57,126 bases of DNA from an uncultured Oscillospiraceae bacterium (lineage in GTDB: Bacteria; Bacillota; Clostridia; Oscillospirales; Oscillospiraceae), in contig CANQIO010000007.1 in NCBI GenBank assembly GCA_947624065.1, positions 1-57,126 of the forward strand. Reading direction: 5' to 3'. The notes beneath the pieces were generated by a model. That model made no database searches and was not told the origin of the DNA. It was given only the letters and a program-made list of their open reading frames with translations. The position numbers and the translations under genes were made by a program. Each line of letters opens with the position of its first letter. Position 1 is the first letter of the stretch. Below, piece by piece: positions 49,500 through 57,126 of this stretch.

Positions 49500-50702
49500 A
49501 TGGAAAACGCCGTCGTCACGCTGAAGGAGGGCGAGGGCCGGGCTCTGAAGGCCGGCGGGCCCTGGGTATACGACAACGAGGCCGCCTCCATCGAGGGGAC
49601 CTTTGCCGACGGGGACATGGTCACCGTCCGGGACTTCAAGGGCCGGTTCCTCTGCCAGGGGTTCATCAACCGCCGCTCGAAGCTGCTGGTCCGGGTGATG
49701 AGCCGGGAGGAGAACGCGGTCATCGACCGGGACTTCCTGCGCATGCGGGTGCGCAGCGCCTGGGAGTACCGCAAGCGGACCGTGGACACCTCCAGCTGCC
49801 GCGTCATTTTTGGGGAGGCGGACTTCCTGCCGGGGCTGGTGGTGGACAAATTCGCGGACGTGCTGGTGGTCCAGTCTCTGGCCCTGGGCATCGACCGGAT
49901 GAAGGGCGCGATCCTGGAGCTGCTCATGGAGACCCTGGCCGCCGACGGCGTCGCCATCCGGGGCGTCTATGAGCGCAGCGACGCCCTGGTCCGGGAGCGG
50001 GAGGGCCTTGCCCGGACCAAGGGCTTTACCGGCGCGCCCTTCGACACCAAGGTGGAGATCGAAGAAAACGGCGTGCGGTACCTGGTGGACGTGGCCGAGG
50101 GGCAAAAGACCGGTTTCTTCCTGGACCAGAAATACAACCGCCGGGCCATCCGGCCCCTGTGCGCCAGCGCGAAGGTGCTGGACTGCTTCACCCACACCGG
50201 CTCCTTTGCCTTGAACGCGGCCCAGGCCGGAGCGGCAAGCGTGCTGGCCGTGGACGCCTCGGACACGGCCATCGCCCAGGCGCGGGAGAACGCGGCGCTG
50301 AACGGCCTCGGGGACCGGGTGCAGTTCCAATGCGCGGACGTGTTCGAGCTGCTGCCGGAGCTCATCCGCAAAAAGGAGCAGTTCGACGTGGTGATCCTGG
50401 ACCCGCCTGCCTTCGCCAAGAGCCGGGGTTCGGTGAAAAACGCGCTGAAGGGCTACAAGGAGATCAACCTGCGGGCGCTGCAGCTGGTGCGGGACGGCGG
50501 GTATCTGGCTACCTGCTCCTGCTCCCATTTCGTGGACGCGGCCATGCTGGCCGAGACGGTGCGCCAGGCGGCCAACAACGTGCGCAAGCGCCTGCGGCAG
50601 GTGGAATTCCGCACCCAGGCCCCGGACCACCCCATCCTCTGGGGCGCCTCGGATTCGGACTATCTCAAATTCTTCATCTTCCAGGTATGCCGGGAGCGGT
50701 GA
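49500..50702 (+). CDS. rlmI: Class I rRNA large-subunit methyltransferase, RlmI-like
   Basis: SAM-dependent RNA cytosine methyltransferase, 400 residues. The N-terminal PUA domain (about 1-75) precedes a linker and Rossmann domain. Family motifs are FFLDQKYNRRAIR, VLDCFTHTGSFALNAAQAGA (SAM binding), VILDPPAFAKS (motif IV) and YLATCSCSHFVD, with the catalytic Cys in TCSCSH. E. coli RlmI makes m5C1962 in 23S rRNA. The ATG at 49500 is chosen over 49467 on PUA alignment. Confidence 0.9.
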   Translation: MENAVVTLKEGEGRALKAGGPWVYDNEAASIEGTFADGDMVTVRDFKGRFLCQGFINRRSKLLVRVMSREENAVIDRDFLRMRVRSAWEYRKRTVDTSSCRVIFGEADFLPGLVVDKFADVLVVQSLALGIDRMKGAILELLMETLAADGVAIRGVYERSDALVREREGLARTKGFTGAPFDTKVEIEENGVRYLVDVAEGQKTGFFLDQKYNRRAIRPLCASAKVLDCFTHTGSFALNAAQAGAASVLAVDASDTAIAQARENAALNGLGDRVQFQCADVFELLPELIRKKEQFDVVILDPPAFAKSRGSVKNALKGYKEINLRALQLVRDGGYLATCSCSHFVDAAMLAETVRQAANNVRKRLRQVEFRTQAPDHPILWGASDSDYLKFFIFQVCRER

Positions 50703-50772
50703 GCCCGCGGGCGCGGCGCCCTGCGGCGTTTCGCCATCAAATGATCGTTATGAAAGGCGCGGAGGTGATCGC

Positions 50773-51450
50773 TTGAAACACATCCTCATCATCGACGACG
50801 ACGTTTCCATCGGGGATATGCTCGCGGAGGCGCTGACCCTGGAGGGCTACCGGGTGAGCCGGGCCTACTCCGGCACGGAGGCGCTGCTGGCGCTGCCCCA
50901 GGCCCGGCCGGACCTGGTGCTGCTGGACCTGATGCTGCCGGGGCTGGCGGGGGAGCAGGTCCTGCCCCAGATCCGGGGCATCCCCGTGATCGTGGTGTCC
51001 GCCAAGGTGGACGTGCAGGACAAGGTGGACCTGCTGCTGGGCGGGGCGGTGGACTATGTGACCAAGCCCTTCGAGATCCGGGAACTGCTGGCCCGCATCG
51101 CCGTGCGCCTGCGCCAGGCCCCGGCCCCGGACGCCGCCCGGTTCACCTTCGGTGCGCTGGAGCTGGACGCGGACACCCGCGTGGCCTCCGTGGGGGGCGC
51201 CGAGACCCGCCTGACCCGCACCGAGTGCGCCATTTTGAAGCTTTTGATGCTCAACCCCACCCAGGTCATCACCAAGTCCACCATCCTGGACCGGATCAGC
51301 CTGGACACCCCCGACTGCACGGAGACCAGCCTCAAGATGCACGTGAGCAACCTGCGGAAAAAGCTCCGGGAGCTGGACGGCAGCGACTACATCGAGGCCG
51401 TCTGGGGCATCGGCTTCAAGCTGCGGGCGCCGGAGGAAAATTTACAGTGA
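50773..51450 (+). CDS. OmpR-family response regulator of the three-permease module
   Basis: A 225-residue regulator. The receiver has IIDDDVS, phospho-acceptor Asp in LVLLDLMLPG, the VVSAK signature and VTKPF. The winged helix has the DNA-recognition part TETSLKMHVSNLRKKL and ends GIGFKL. The start is TTG at 50773 with GGAGGTGATCGC in front. The ABC genes follow after 61 bp and the cognate kinase gene is the last of the block. It is a candidate to bind the triple TTTAC operator at 51441. Confidence 0.92.
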   Translation: MKHILIIDDDVSIGDMLAEALTLEGYRVSRAYSGTEALLALPQARPDLVLLDLMLPGLAGEQVLPQIRGIPVIVVSAKVDVQDKVDLLLGGAVDYVTKPFEIRELLARIAVRLRQAPAPDAARFTFGALELDADTRVASVGGAETRLTRTECAILKLLMLNPTQVITKSTILDRISLDTPDCTETSLKMHVSNLRKKLRELDGSDYIEAVWGIGFKLRAPEENLQ

Positions 51451-51485
51451 CCTTTACCGCTTTCTTTACCGGCCCGGCCTATGCT
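51441..51485 (+). promoter_or_regulatory. Promoter with triple TTTACM at 12-bp period
   Basis: TTTACA (51441), TTTACC (51453) and TTTACC (51465), then TATGCT nine bases after the third copy (51480-51485). It shares spacing and sequence with 15919-15963. The first repeat overlaps the end of the response-regulator gene. Confidence 0.65.
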
Positions 51486-51511
51486 GGGGCCATAAAGGAG
51501 GTCGTTTCCCT

Positions 51512-52426
51512 ATGGAATACGTATTGCAGACGGTGAGGCTGGCCAAGCGTTACCGCCAGTTCAACGCCCTGGACGGGCTGACCATGAACGTGCCCCGGGG
51601 CGCCATCTACGGCCTGGTGGGCCGCAACGGCGCGGGCAAGACCACGCTCATCCGGCTCATCTGCGGCCTGCAGGCGCCCACGGCCGGCATGTATGTGCTC
51701 TATGGCCGCAAGCACACCGACAAGGACATCGACCGCTCCCGGCGGCGGATGGGCGCGGTGGTGGAGACGCCGTCCATCTATCTGGACATGTCGGCGGAGG
51801 ACAATTTGAAGCAGCAGTACCGGGTGCTGGGCCTGCCCTCCTTTGAGGGCATAGCGGAGCTTTTGGAGCTGGTGGGTCTGGAGGACACGGGCAAAAAGAA
51901 GGCCCGCCACTTCTCCCTGGGCATGAAGCAGCGGCTGGGCATCGCCGTGGCCCTGGCGGGGGACCCGGACTTTCTGGTGCTGGACGAGCCGGTCAACGGC
52001 CTGGACCCCCAAGGCATCATCGAGATCCGGGAGCTCATTTTGCGCCTAAACCGGGAAAGACAGATCACCGTGCTCATCTCCAGCCACATCCTGGATGAGC
52101 TTTCGCGCCTGGCCACCCACTACGGCTTCATCGACGGCGGGCATATGGTGAAGGAGATCTCGGCCCAGGAGCTGGAGGCCGCCTGCCGCAAGTGCGTGCG
52201 GCTGACCGTCACGGACGCGGGCGCTTTGGCCCGTGTGCTGGACGCGCTGGGCGCGGAGTATAAAGTCCTCGACAGCGAGACGGCGGACGTGTACCAGAAG
52301 CTGAACGTTTCCCAGCTGACCCTGGCCTTGGCGGCGCAGAACTGCGAGCTGCTGGACATCCAGGAGCGGGACGAGAGCTTGGAGAGCTATTTCGTCTCCC
52401 TGGTGGGAGGTGGCCGCCATGCATGA
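51512..52426 (+). CDS. ABC ATPase of LanF/BcrA type
   Basis: A 304-residue ATPase: Walker A GRNGAGKTT, signature FSLGMKQRLG, Walker B FLVLDEPVNGLD, switch His in SSHIL, plus a C-terminal extension. FSLGMKQRL is the hallmark of lantibiotic-immunity and bacitracin-type exporters (LanF, BcrA). The first 25 residues (LQTVRLAKRYRQFNALDG) fit the family. AAAGGAGGTCG lies upstream. Its end overlaps the first permease gene by 8 bp. Confidence 0.93.
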   Translation: MEYVLQTVRLAKRYRQFNALDGLTMNVPRGAIYGLVGRNGAGKTTLIRLICGLQAPTAGMYVLYGRKHTDKDIDRSRRRMGAVVETPSIYLDMSAEDNLKQQYRVLGLPSFEGIAELLELVGLEDTGKKKARHFSLGMKQRLGIAVALAGDPDFLVLDEPVNGLDPQGIIEIRELILRLNRERQITVLISSHILDELSRLATHYGFIDGGHMVKEISAQELEAACRKCVRLTVTDAGALARVLDALGAEYKVLDSETADVYQKLNVSQLTLALAAQNCELLDIQERDESLESYFVSLVGGGRHA

Positions 52427-53246
52427 TCTGCTGCGGGCGGGCTTTTCCCGGCTGTGGCGGGCCCCGGTGTTCTGGCTGGGTGTGGCGGTCATGGCGTGCT
52501 GCGGCGGTCTGGTCTGCCTAAACGCCTATGATGGCGCTCAAAGGGGGATCGTCTACTTCATGGGCGATCTGTGCCGCTACCACTGCATCGTCACGGTGTT
52601 CCTGCCGGCGGTGTTCTGCGCCCTGTTTCTGGGCACGGAGCATGAGCATGGCGCCATCCGCAACAAGCTCATCGCCGGCAAGAGCCGTCCGGCGGTGTAT
52701 TTTTCCAGCCTGATCCTGACCCTGGCCGCCTGCCTTCTGATGATCGGGGCCTATTTTGTGCCGGTGGTCATCGCCGGGCCCTTCGTCACGGAGGGGCTGG
52801 GGATCGGCCCCGGCATGCTAGCCCTGGTCCTGGGCGGGGAACTGCTCATGGCGGCGGCCCTGTGCGGGCTCTGCACCCTGGGGAGCATGCTCATCTCCCG
52901 CAAGGCCATTCTGGCGGTGGTGCTGCTGTTGGCAGTGCTGGCGGGACTGGCCATGGGCGGCTATTTGGAGGGCCGGCTGGGTGAGCCGGAGTTTTATCCG
53001 GGCATCATGATGACCGTGGACGGTGAGCTGGTGGACACGTCGAATATGGAGAATCCGAGCTATGTCCGGGGCCGGGCGCGGGAGGTCTACCAATTCGCCG
53101 CGGACTTTCTGCCCACAGGCCAGGCCGTGGCCTATAACCTCGACATGATCGTCCATCCCTGGCGGATGTGCCTTTTCTCCCTGCTCATTCTGACCGCGTC
53201 CACCGCCGGGGGCCTTTTGGCCTTCCGCCGGAAGGACCTGAAATAA
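52419..53246 (+). CDS. ABC-2 permease 1 of the tandem set
   Basis: Membrane protein of 275 residues with about six helices, LanE/LanG-like. It starts MHDLLRAGFSRLWRAPVFWL at ATG 52419, where GGGAGG lies eight bases upstream; a GTG at 52410 is less likely. The conserved FLGTEHEHGAIRNKLIAGKS loop and the RRKDLK end are shared in form with the next two genes. It is the most divergent of the three. Confidence 0.9.
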   Translation: MHDLLRAGFSRLWRAPVFWLGVAVMACCGGLVCLNAYDGAQRGIVYFMGDLCRYHCIVTVFLPAVFCALFLGTEHEHGAIRNKLIAGKSRPAVYFSSLILTLAACLLMIGAYFVPVVIAGPFVTEGLGIGPGMLALVLGGELLMAAALCGLCTLGSMLISRKAILAVVLLLAVLAGLAMGGYLEGRLGEPEFYPGIMMTVDGELVDTSNMENPSYVRGRAREVYQFAADFLPTGQAVAYNLDMIVHPWRMCLFSLLILTASTAGGLLAFRRKDLK

Positions 53247-53258
53247 GGGGGCGGGGAT

Positions 53259-54074
53259 ATGGGAAGTCTTATCCGCTCCCACCTGGCGCGGATGCGGAAA
53301 AGCCCGGTCTACTGGCTGGCGCTCGTCGTCATGCTCCCTTACGGCCTGGGCCTTTGCAACAGCGCCATAGGCGATTTTCAGTCCGGCGTCGTATCCGCTG
53401 GCCTGTGGGGCCAGCCCCTGTTCGGCCTTGGCCTAATGATCGGTATCATCCTGGCGGTGGTGTGCAGCCTCTTTTTCGGCACGGAGCACGCCGACGGAGC
53501 TATCCGCAACAAGCTCATCGCCGGCCATGGGCGGGCCAGCATCTATCTGGCGACCCTCGCAGCGAGCCTTCTGGCAGCGCTGGCGCTGTATCTGATCTTT
53601 CTGCTTTCCTGGCTGCCCCGGCTGGGCTGGATGCTGCGCAATTTCCCGGCGCCGGAACCGGGAAAGCTGGCCCTGTGCCTGGCGGGGACGGCGCTGCTTC
53701 TGGCGGGGTACTGCTCCCTGTGCGTGATGCTGTGCATGCTGGTGCACCGGCGGTCGGTCCTCGCGGTGGTGCTCATCCTGCTGATGGTCTTTTTGTTTTT
53801 CGCCGGCATCCAGGCCCAGGACGCTTACGAGACCGCCACCCACGGGGGCATGCAGATGATGCTCGACGGGGCCGGCCAGCAGCAGTGGGTATTCCACGAG
53901 CCGGGCGCTGCCGGGGCGCTGACGGTGTTTTTCTATGACGCCCTGCCCGTCTGCCAGGCGTACCGGTACATGGAGCTGGACGCGACGCCCGCCATGCTGG
54001 CTTATTCCGCCGGCCTGGCCGTGCTGACCACGGCGCTGGGCCTGGCGCTGTTCAAACGAAAGGATATCCGGTGA
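53259..54074 (+). CDS. ABC-2 permease 2 of the tandem set
   Basis: A 271-residue membrane protein, paralogous to its neighbours: it begins MGSLIRSHLARMRKSPVYWL, has FFGTEHADGAIRNKLIAGHG and ends LALFKRKDIR. The start lies 12 bp after permease 1. The extracytoplasmic loop (about 180-225) is not shared with permease 3, so the copies may form different ligand surfaces. Confidence 0.9.
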   Translation: MGSLIRSHLARMRKSPVYWLALVVMLPYGLGLCNSAIGDFQSGVVSAGLWGQPLFGLGLMIGIILAVVCSLFFGTEHADGAIRNKLIAGHGRASIYLATLAASLLAALALYLIFLLSWLPRLGWMLRNFPAPEPGKLALCLAGTALLLAGYCSLCVMLCMLVHRRSVLAVVLILLMVFLFFAGIQAQDAYETATHGGMQMMLDGAGQQQWVFHEPGAAGALTVFFYDALPVCQAYRYMELDATPAMLAYSAGLAVLTTALGLALFKRKDIR

Positions 54075-54078
54075 GGCC

Positions 54079-54912
54079 ATGGGGAATCTGATCCGCTCCC
54101 ATTTCGCCCGGCTGTGGCGCGCGCCGGTGTTCTGGCTGGCAGTGGCCGTCTCGGCGGGCGCGGGCCTGTGCATGGCGTTCATCCAGGCCGCCGGGCTGGT
54201 CATCTTCCCGCCGGCGTGCTGCGCGGTGGTGTTCAGTCTCTTTTTCGGCACGGAGTACGCCGATGGGACCATCCGCAATAAGCTGACCGCCGGCCACAGC
54301 CGGACGGAGATATACCTGTCCGCCCTGGCGGTGTCCATCCTGCTCATGTGGCTTTTTCTGGCCCTGTCCAGCCCCCAGATCATCCTCACCGCCCGGTTCA
54401 ACACCTTTGGGCATTTCACCCCCGGCGAGGCGGCGCTGGCCATCGGGACGGTGATGCTGGCCTCGGCGGCGGTGGCGGCGGCGCTGACGGCGCTGTGCAT
54501 GCTGATCCACCGGCGGACGGTGCTGGCCCTGGCGCTGGTGTTTCTGGTGCTGTGCGGCATCCTGCTGGGGGCGGCGGTGTGGACCGAGATCGCCTCCTAC
54601 GGCAGCAACAGCTACCTGGAGATCTACGAGGACGCGCTGAGCGGGCTCCCGCCCGGCGTGGTCCTGGAGAGCTATGACGCGGACGAGCTGCTGCGGCTGG
54701 GCCCGGCGGAGTGGGTGTACGTGCCGGCCCAAAAGCCGCCGGCGCTGCTGACCTTCGCGGGCCGGCTGCTGCCCACGGTGCAGGCCCTGCAGGCGCTGGA
54801 CCGGGGCTTGGGCATGCCCGCGGCGTGGGACGTGCCCCTGTGGTCTCTGGCCGAGACCGCGCTGGTCACGGCCCTGGGCCTGGCCCTCTTCAAGCGAAAA
54901 GACATCCGATAA
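54079..54912 (+). CDS. ABC-2 permease 3 of the tandem set
   Basis: A 277-residue membrane protein: MGNLIRSHFARLWRAPVFWL, FFGTEYADGTIRNKLTAGHS, and the same LALFKRKDIR end as permease 2. The near-identical ends indicate a tandem duplication. It starts 4 bp after permease 2 and is followed after 15 bp by the kinase gene. Confidence 0.9.
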   Translation: MGNLIRSHFARLWRAPVFWLAVAVSAGAGLCMAFIQAAGLVIFPPACCAVVFSLFFGTEYADGTIRNKLTAGHSRTEIYLSALAVSILLMWLFLALSSPQIILTARFNTFGHFTPGEAALAIGTVMLASAAVAAALTALCMLIHRRTVLALALVFLVLCGILLGAAVWTEIASYGSNSYLEIYEDALSGLPPGVVLESYDADELLRLGPAEWVYVPAQKPPALLTFAGRLLPTVQALQALDRGLGMPAAWDVPLWSLAETALVTALGLALFKRKDIR

Positions 54913-54927
54913 AAAGGCGGTGTTCCC

Positions 54928-55809
54928 ATGGCGTATCTCGTCTGCGCCATCCTGGCCGTGACCTGCCTGGCGCTGGGGCTGAAAGTGTTCTCCATGCGCC
55001 GGGCGGCCCGGAGCATCCTCCGGGAGCTTTCGGAAAAGCTCTCGGAGGATACCAATACCCTGATCTCCCTGTCCGTCTCCGACAGGGAGATGCGCCGTTT
55101 GGCAGCGGGGCTGAACCGGGAGCTGCGCGCGCTGCGCACGGCCCGGCTGCGCTACAGCCAGGGGGACCAGGAGCTGAAGGACGCCATCACCAACGTCTCC
55201 CACGATCTGCGCACGCCCCTGACCGCCATCTGCGGGTATCTGGAGCTGCTGGAGCGGGAGCCCATGAGCGAGAACGCCGCCCGGTATCTGGATCGGATCT
55301 CCGAGCGGACCGAGGCCATGAAGGCGCTGACGGAGGAGCTCTTCCGCTACTCGGTGGTGCTGTCCACGGCGGAGGACATGACGCCGGAGCCGGTGGATCT
55401 GAACGCCGCCTTGGAGCAGAGCGCCGCGGGCTATTATGCCGCCCTCACCGGCCGGGGCATCGAGCCGGTCATCCGCATGCCGGAGGAGCACGTGGTGCGC
55501 AGCCTGAACCGGGCGGCCCTGAGCCGCATCCTCTCCAACCTCTTCTCCAACGCCCTCAAGTACAGCGACGGGGATCTGGAGGTGACGCTCTCCGGCGCGG
55601 GGGAGCTGTCCTTCTCCAACGGGGCGGCGGACCTGGACCCGGTGCAGGTGGGCCGGCTTTTCGACCGGTTCTTCTCCCTGGAGGCCGCCCGCAACTCCAC
55701 GGGGCTGGGCCTGGCTATCGCCAAGACCCTGGCCGAGCGCATGGGCGGCTCCATCGCCGCCGGGTACGAGGACGGCCGCCTCACCGTGACGGTGGCGTTC
55801 CCCGCTTGA
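54928..55809 (+). CDS. Short histidine kinase of the three-permease module
   Basis: A 293-residue sensor kinase with one N-terminal helix (MAYLVCAILAVTCLALGLKV), a short linker, HisKA (TNVSHDLRTPLTAICGY) and HATPase (NLFSNALKYS, then NSTGLGLAIAKTL). There is no substantial extracytoplasmic sensor domain. Such intramembrane-sensing-type kinases near peptide-resistance exporters usually read the state of the transporter. The split order RR, transporter, HK is known for some lantibiotic and bacitracin modules. Confidence 0.9.
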   Translation: MAYLVCAILAVTCLALGLKVFSMRRAARSILRELSEKLSEDTNTLISLSVSDREMRRLAAGLNRELRALRTARLRYSQGDQELKDAITNVSHDLRTPLTAICGYLELLEREPMSENAARYLDRISERTEAMKALTEELFRYSVVLSTAEDMTPEPVDLNAALEQSAAGYYAALTGRGIEPVIRMPEEHVVRSLNRAALSRILSNLFSNALKYSDGDLEVTLSGAGELSFSNGAADLDPVQVGRLFDRFFSLEAARNSTGLGLAIAKTLAERMGGSIAAGYEDGRLTVTVAFPA

Positions 55810-55856
55810 CAGCCGTGCTATAGTGATGGGAGAAAGAGGAAACGGAGAACAGATCT

Positions 55857-56591
55857 ATGAAGCTCATCATCGTGCGCCACGGCGACCCGGACTATGAACA
55901 CGACTCCCTGACCGAGAAGGGGTTCCGGGAGGCGGACTTTCTGGCCGAACGGCTGGCGAAGCTGGAGGACGTGCGCAGCTGCTATGTGTCCCCCATGGGT
56001 CGGGCCAAAGCCACCGCCGCGCCCACCCTGGCCCGGACCGGCTGGCACTGGGAGCAGCGGCCTTGGCTGCGGGAGTTCTCCGCGTTCATCCTCCGGCCCG
56101 ACGCGCCGGACCGGCGGAACGTGGCCTGGGACTGGCTGCCCCAGGACTGGACGGCGGACGCGCGGTTCTATGACAAGGACCGCTGGTTTGAACACCCGGC
56201 CATGGAGGAGGCCGGCGTGGGCCCGGAGGCCCGCTGGGTGGCCCGGGGGCTGGACGCGGTGCTGGCCGCGCACGGCTATGTCCGGGAGGGCCGGCTCTAT
56301 CACGCGGCGGCGGCCAACGGCGGCACGCTGGTGTTTTTCTGCCACTTCGGCGTGGAGTGCGTGATGCTCTGGCACCTGCTGGGGGTGTCCCCCATGATCC
56401 TGTGGCACGGGACCAGCGCCGCCCCTACCTCTGTCACCACGCTGATCAGCGAGGAGCGCCGGGAGGGGATCGCCGCATTCCGCATGAGCGCCTTCGGGGA
56501 CATCTCCCATCTTTACGCCCACGGCGAGCCGCCCTCCTTTGCCGCCCGGTTCCGGGAACTGTACGCCAACGACTGGGAACGGCGGGACTGA
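55857..56591 (+). CDS. Histidine phosphatase (phosphoglycerate mutase-like) family protein
   Basis: A 244-residue protein with RHG in IIVRHGDPDY as the phospho-His motif, SPMGRAKATA as the usual second signature, and a late CHFG with the second catalytic His. The middle part (about 70-150) is an insertion with many aromatic residues. Substrates in this family vary from phosphoglycerate to alpha-ribazole phosphate, so no specific role is given. The ATG at 55857 has only GAGAAC upstream. Confidence 0.85.
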   Translation: MKLIIVRHGDPDYEHDSLTEKGFREADFLAERLAKLEDVRSCYVSPMGRAKATAAPTLARTGWHWEQRPWLREFSAFILRPDAPDRRNVAWDWLPQDWTADARFYDKDRWFEHPAMEEAGVGPEARWVARGLDAVLAAHGYVREGRLYHAAAANGGTLVFFCHFGVECVMLWHLLGVSPMILWHGTSAAPTSVTTLISEERREGIAAFRMSAFGDISHLYAHGEPPSFAARFRELYANDWERRD

Positions 56592-56605
56592 CACAGAGAA
56601 AAATA

Positions 56606-56640
56606 AAAAACTGGCATGACGGGAAGTCATGCCAGTTTTT
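56606..56640. terminator. Bidirectional terminator at the window end
   Basis: Perfect 15-bp stem (56606-56620 with 56626-56640), 5-base loop, A-run before and T-run after. It lies between convergent genes. Confidence 0.9.
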
Positions 56641-56667
56641 GTGTCTTGCGGGGTCATGCGTTGGCCG

Positions 56668-57126
56668 TTACCTCTTGCCCTTGTCGTAGGGGACGCCCTC
56701 GGCCTTGGGGGCACGGGAGCTCTTGGAGGTGAACGCCAGCACCAGCAGCGTCACCAGGTAGGGCAGCAGCCGGTAGAAGTTGGAGTTCAGGCCGATGTTG
56801 GCCAGCAGGAACACCCCGTCGCCGTTGATGTCGATGCTGGTATAGGACGCGGCGATGCACTTGAACAGGCCAAACAGCAGCGCCGCTCCGGCGATGTTCA
56901 AGGGCTTCCAGTTGCCGAAGATCATGACGGCCAGGGCCAGGAAGCCGAAGCCCGCCACATCGCCGTTGGAGGCGCAGTTGGTGGTAGTCAGGGCGTACAC
57001 GAACCCGCCCATGCCGGCCAGGGCGCCGGAGATGGTGACGCCGGCATAACGCATCTTCACCACGTTGATGCCCAGGGAGTCGGCGGCCTGGGGATTCTCG
57101 CCGCAGGAGCGCAGCCGCAGGCCGAA
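56668..57126 (-). CDS. BMP-type ABC transporter permease, C-terminal part (truncated by window)
   Basis: The last 152 residues of a membrane permease; the frame stays open to the window edge at 57126. The segment GLRLRSCGENPQAADSLGIN followed by VVKMRYAGVTISGALAGMGG is the conserved coupling region of YufQ/NupQ-like nucleoside importers that work with Bmp-type lipoproteins. Two to three helices and a basic C-terminus follow. Its upstream part and the partner genes (second permease, ATPase, lipoprotein) should lie beyond the right edge. Confidence 0.85.
   Translation of the reverse strand, partial: FGLRLRSCGENPQAADSLGINVVKMRYAGVTISGALAGMGGFVYALTTTNCASNGDVAGFGFLALAVMIFGNWKPLNIAGAALLFGLFKCIAASYTSIDINGDGVFLLANIGLNSNFYRLLPYLVTLLVLAFTSKSSRAPKAEGVPYDKGKR

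Noticed and set aside
53259-54912. Permeases 2 and 3 as one gene broken by a frameshift
   Set aside because: Each has its own start, ribosome binding site, full set of helices and the same C-terminal end, so they are tandem paralogues.

Overview
The window is about 57 kb of GC-rich (roughly 65 percent) chromosome from an endospore-forming, anaerobic-type Firmicute. The best fit is a gut member of the Oscillospiraceae (Oscillibacter/Flavonifractor-like). This is inferred from bofA, spo0A with its own 0A boxes, a GerMN lipoprotein, a HrcA/CIRCE site and Firmicute-style sigma-A promoters. Taxonomy comes from gene content only. No rRNA, tRNA, CRISPR array or complete insertion sequence was seen.

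Layout. 1-1060: AT-richer end of a mobile element, with a Cys-rich KTR gene and a gene-free stretch holding three tandem 115-116 bp modules. The modules share interior sequence but have different, perfectly complementary closing arms, which looks like a tandem structured RNA. 1062-6130 (minus): rny, a lysine-riboswitch-controlled amino-acid ABC importer, bofA. 6331-13110 (plus): parE, a lipoprotein, parC, a YitT protein, a LUD protein. 13211-20675 (plus): a DUF4342 protein, an OmpR-type two-component system, then GT2, PAP2, flippase, pssA and psd, which form a phosphatidylethanolamine and envelope-lipid cluster. 20747-24775 (minus): large secreted repeat protein, a candidate small RNA, nicotinate phosphoribosyltransferase. 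25034-26191: galactokinase-like GHMP kinase. 26290-33728 (minus): GDPD-like protein, CD1247-like protein, efp, an M24 peptidase, a D-cysteine desulfhydrase-like enzyme, GerMN lipoprotein, two-component system, ComEA-like protein. 33831-35330: a D,D-carboxypeptidase homologue that has lost its catalytic Ser and Lys. 35441-37273 (minus): DUF5067-like protein, spo0A. 37702-43672: ABC exporter, degenerate MocR regulator (minus), TetR-ATPase-permease operon. 43778-48570: nucleotidyltransferase, Hsp20 under CIRCE, ACT-hom-lysC. 48615-57126: ArsC/Spx-like pair, RlmI-like methyltransferase, a RR-ATPase-three permeases-HK module, a histidine phosphatase, and the C-terminal part of a BMP-type permease cut by the window end.

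How it fits together. Lysine appears to be sensed at the importer by a lysine riboswitch, while the homoserine dehydrogenase/aspartokinase operon has a perfect palindromic operator between its -35 and -10. The GT2/lipid operon and the three-permease ABC operon share an unusual operator of three TTTACM hexamers at 12-bp period with a -10 nine bases further on. This links envelope lipid synthesis to the putative antimicrobial-peptide-type transporter. The main novelty candidates are the tandem RNA-like modules (470-885), the shared TTTACM operator, the pseudo-carboxypeptidase, the K-to-R MocR protein and the 23.06-23.25 kb RNA candidate.
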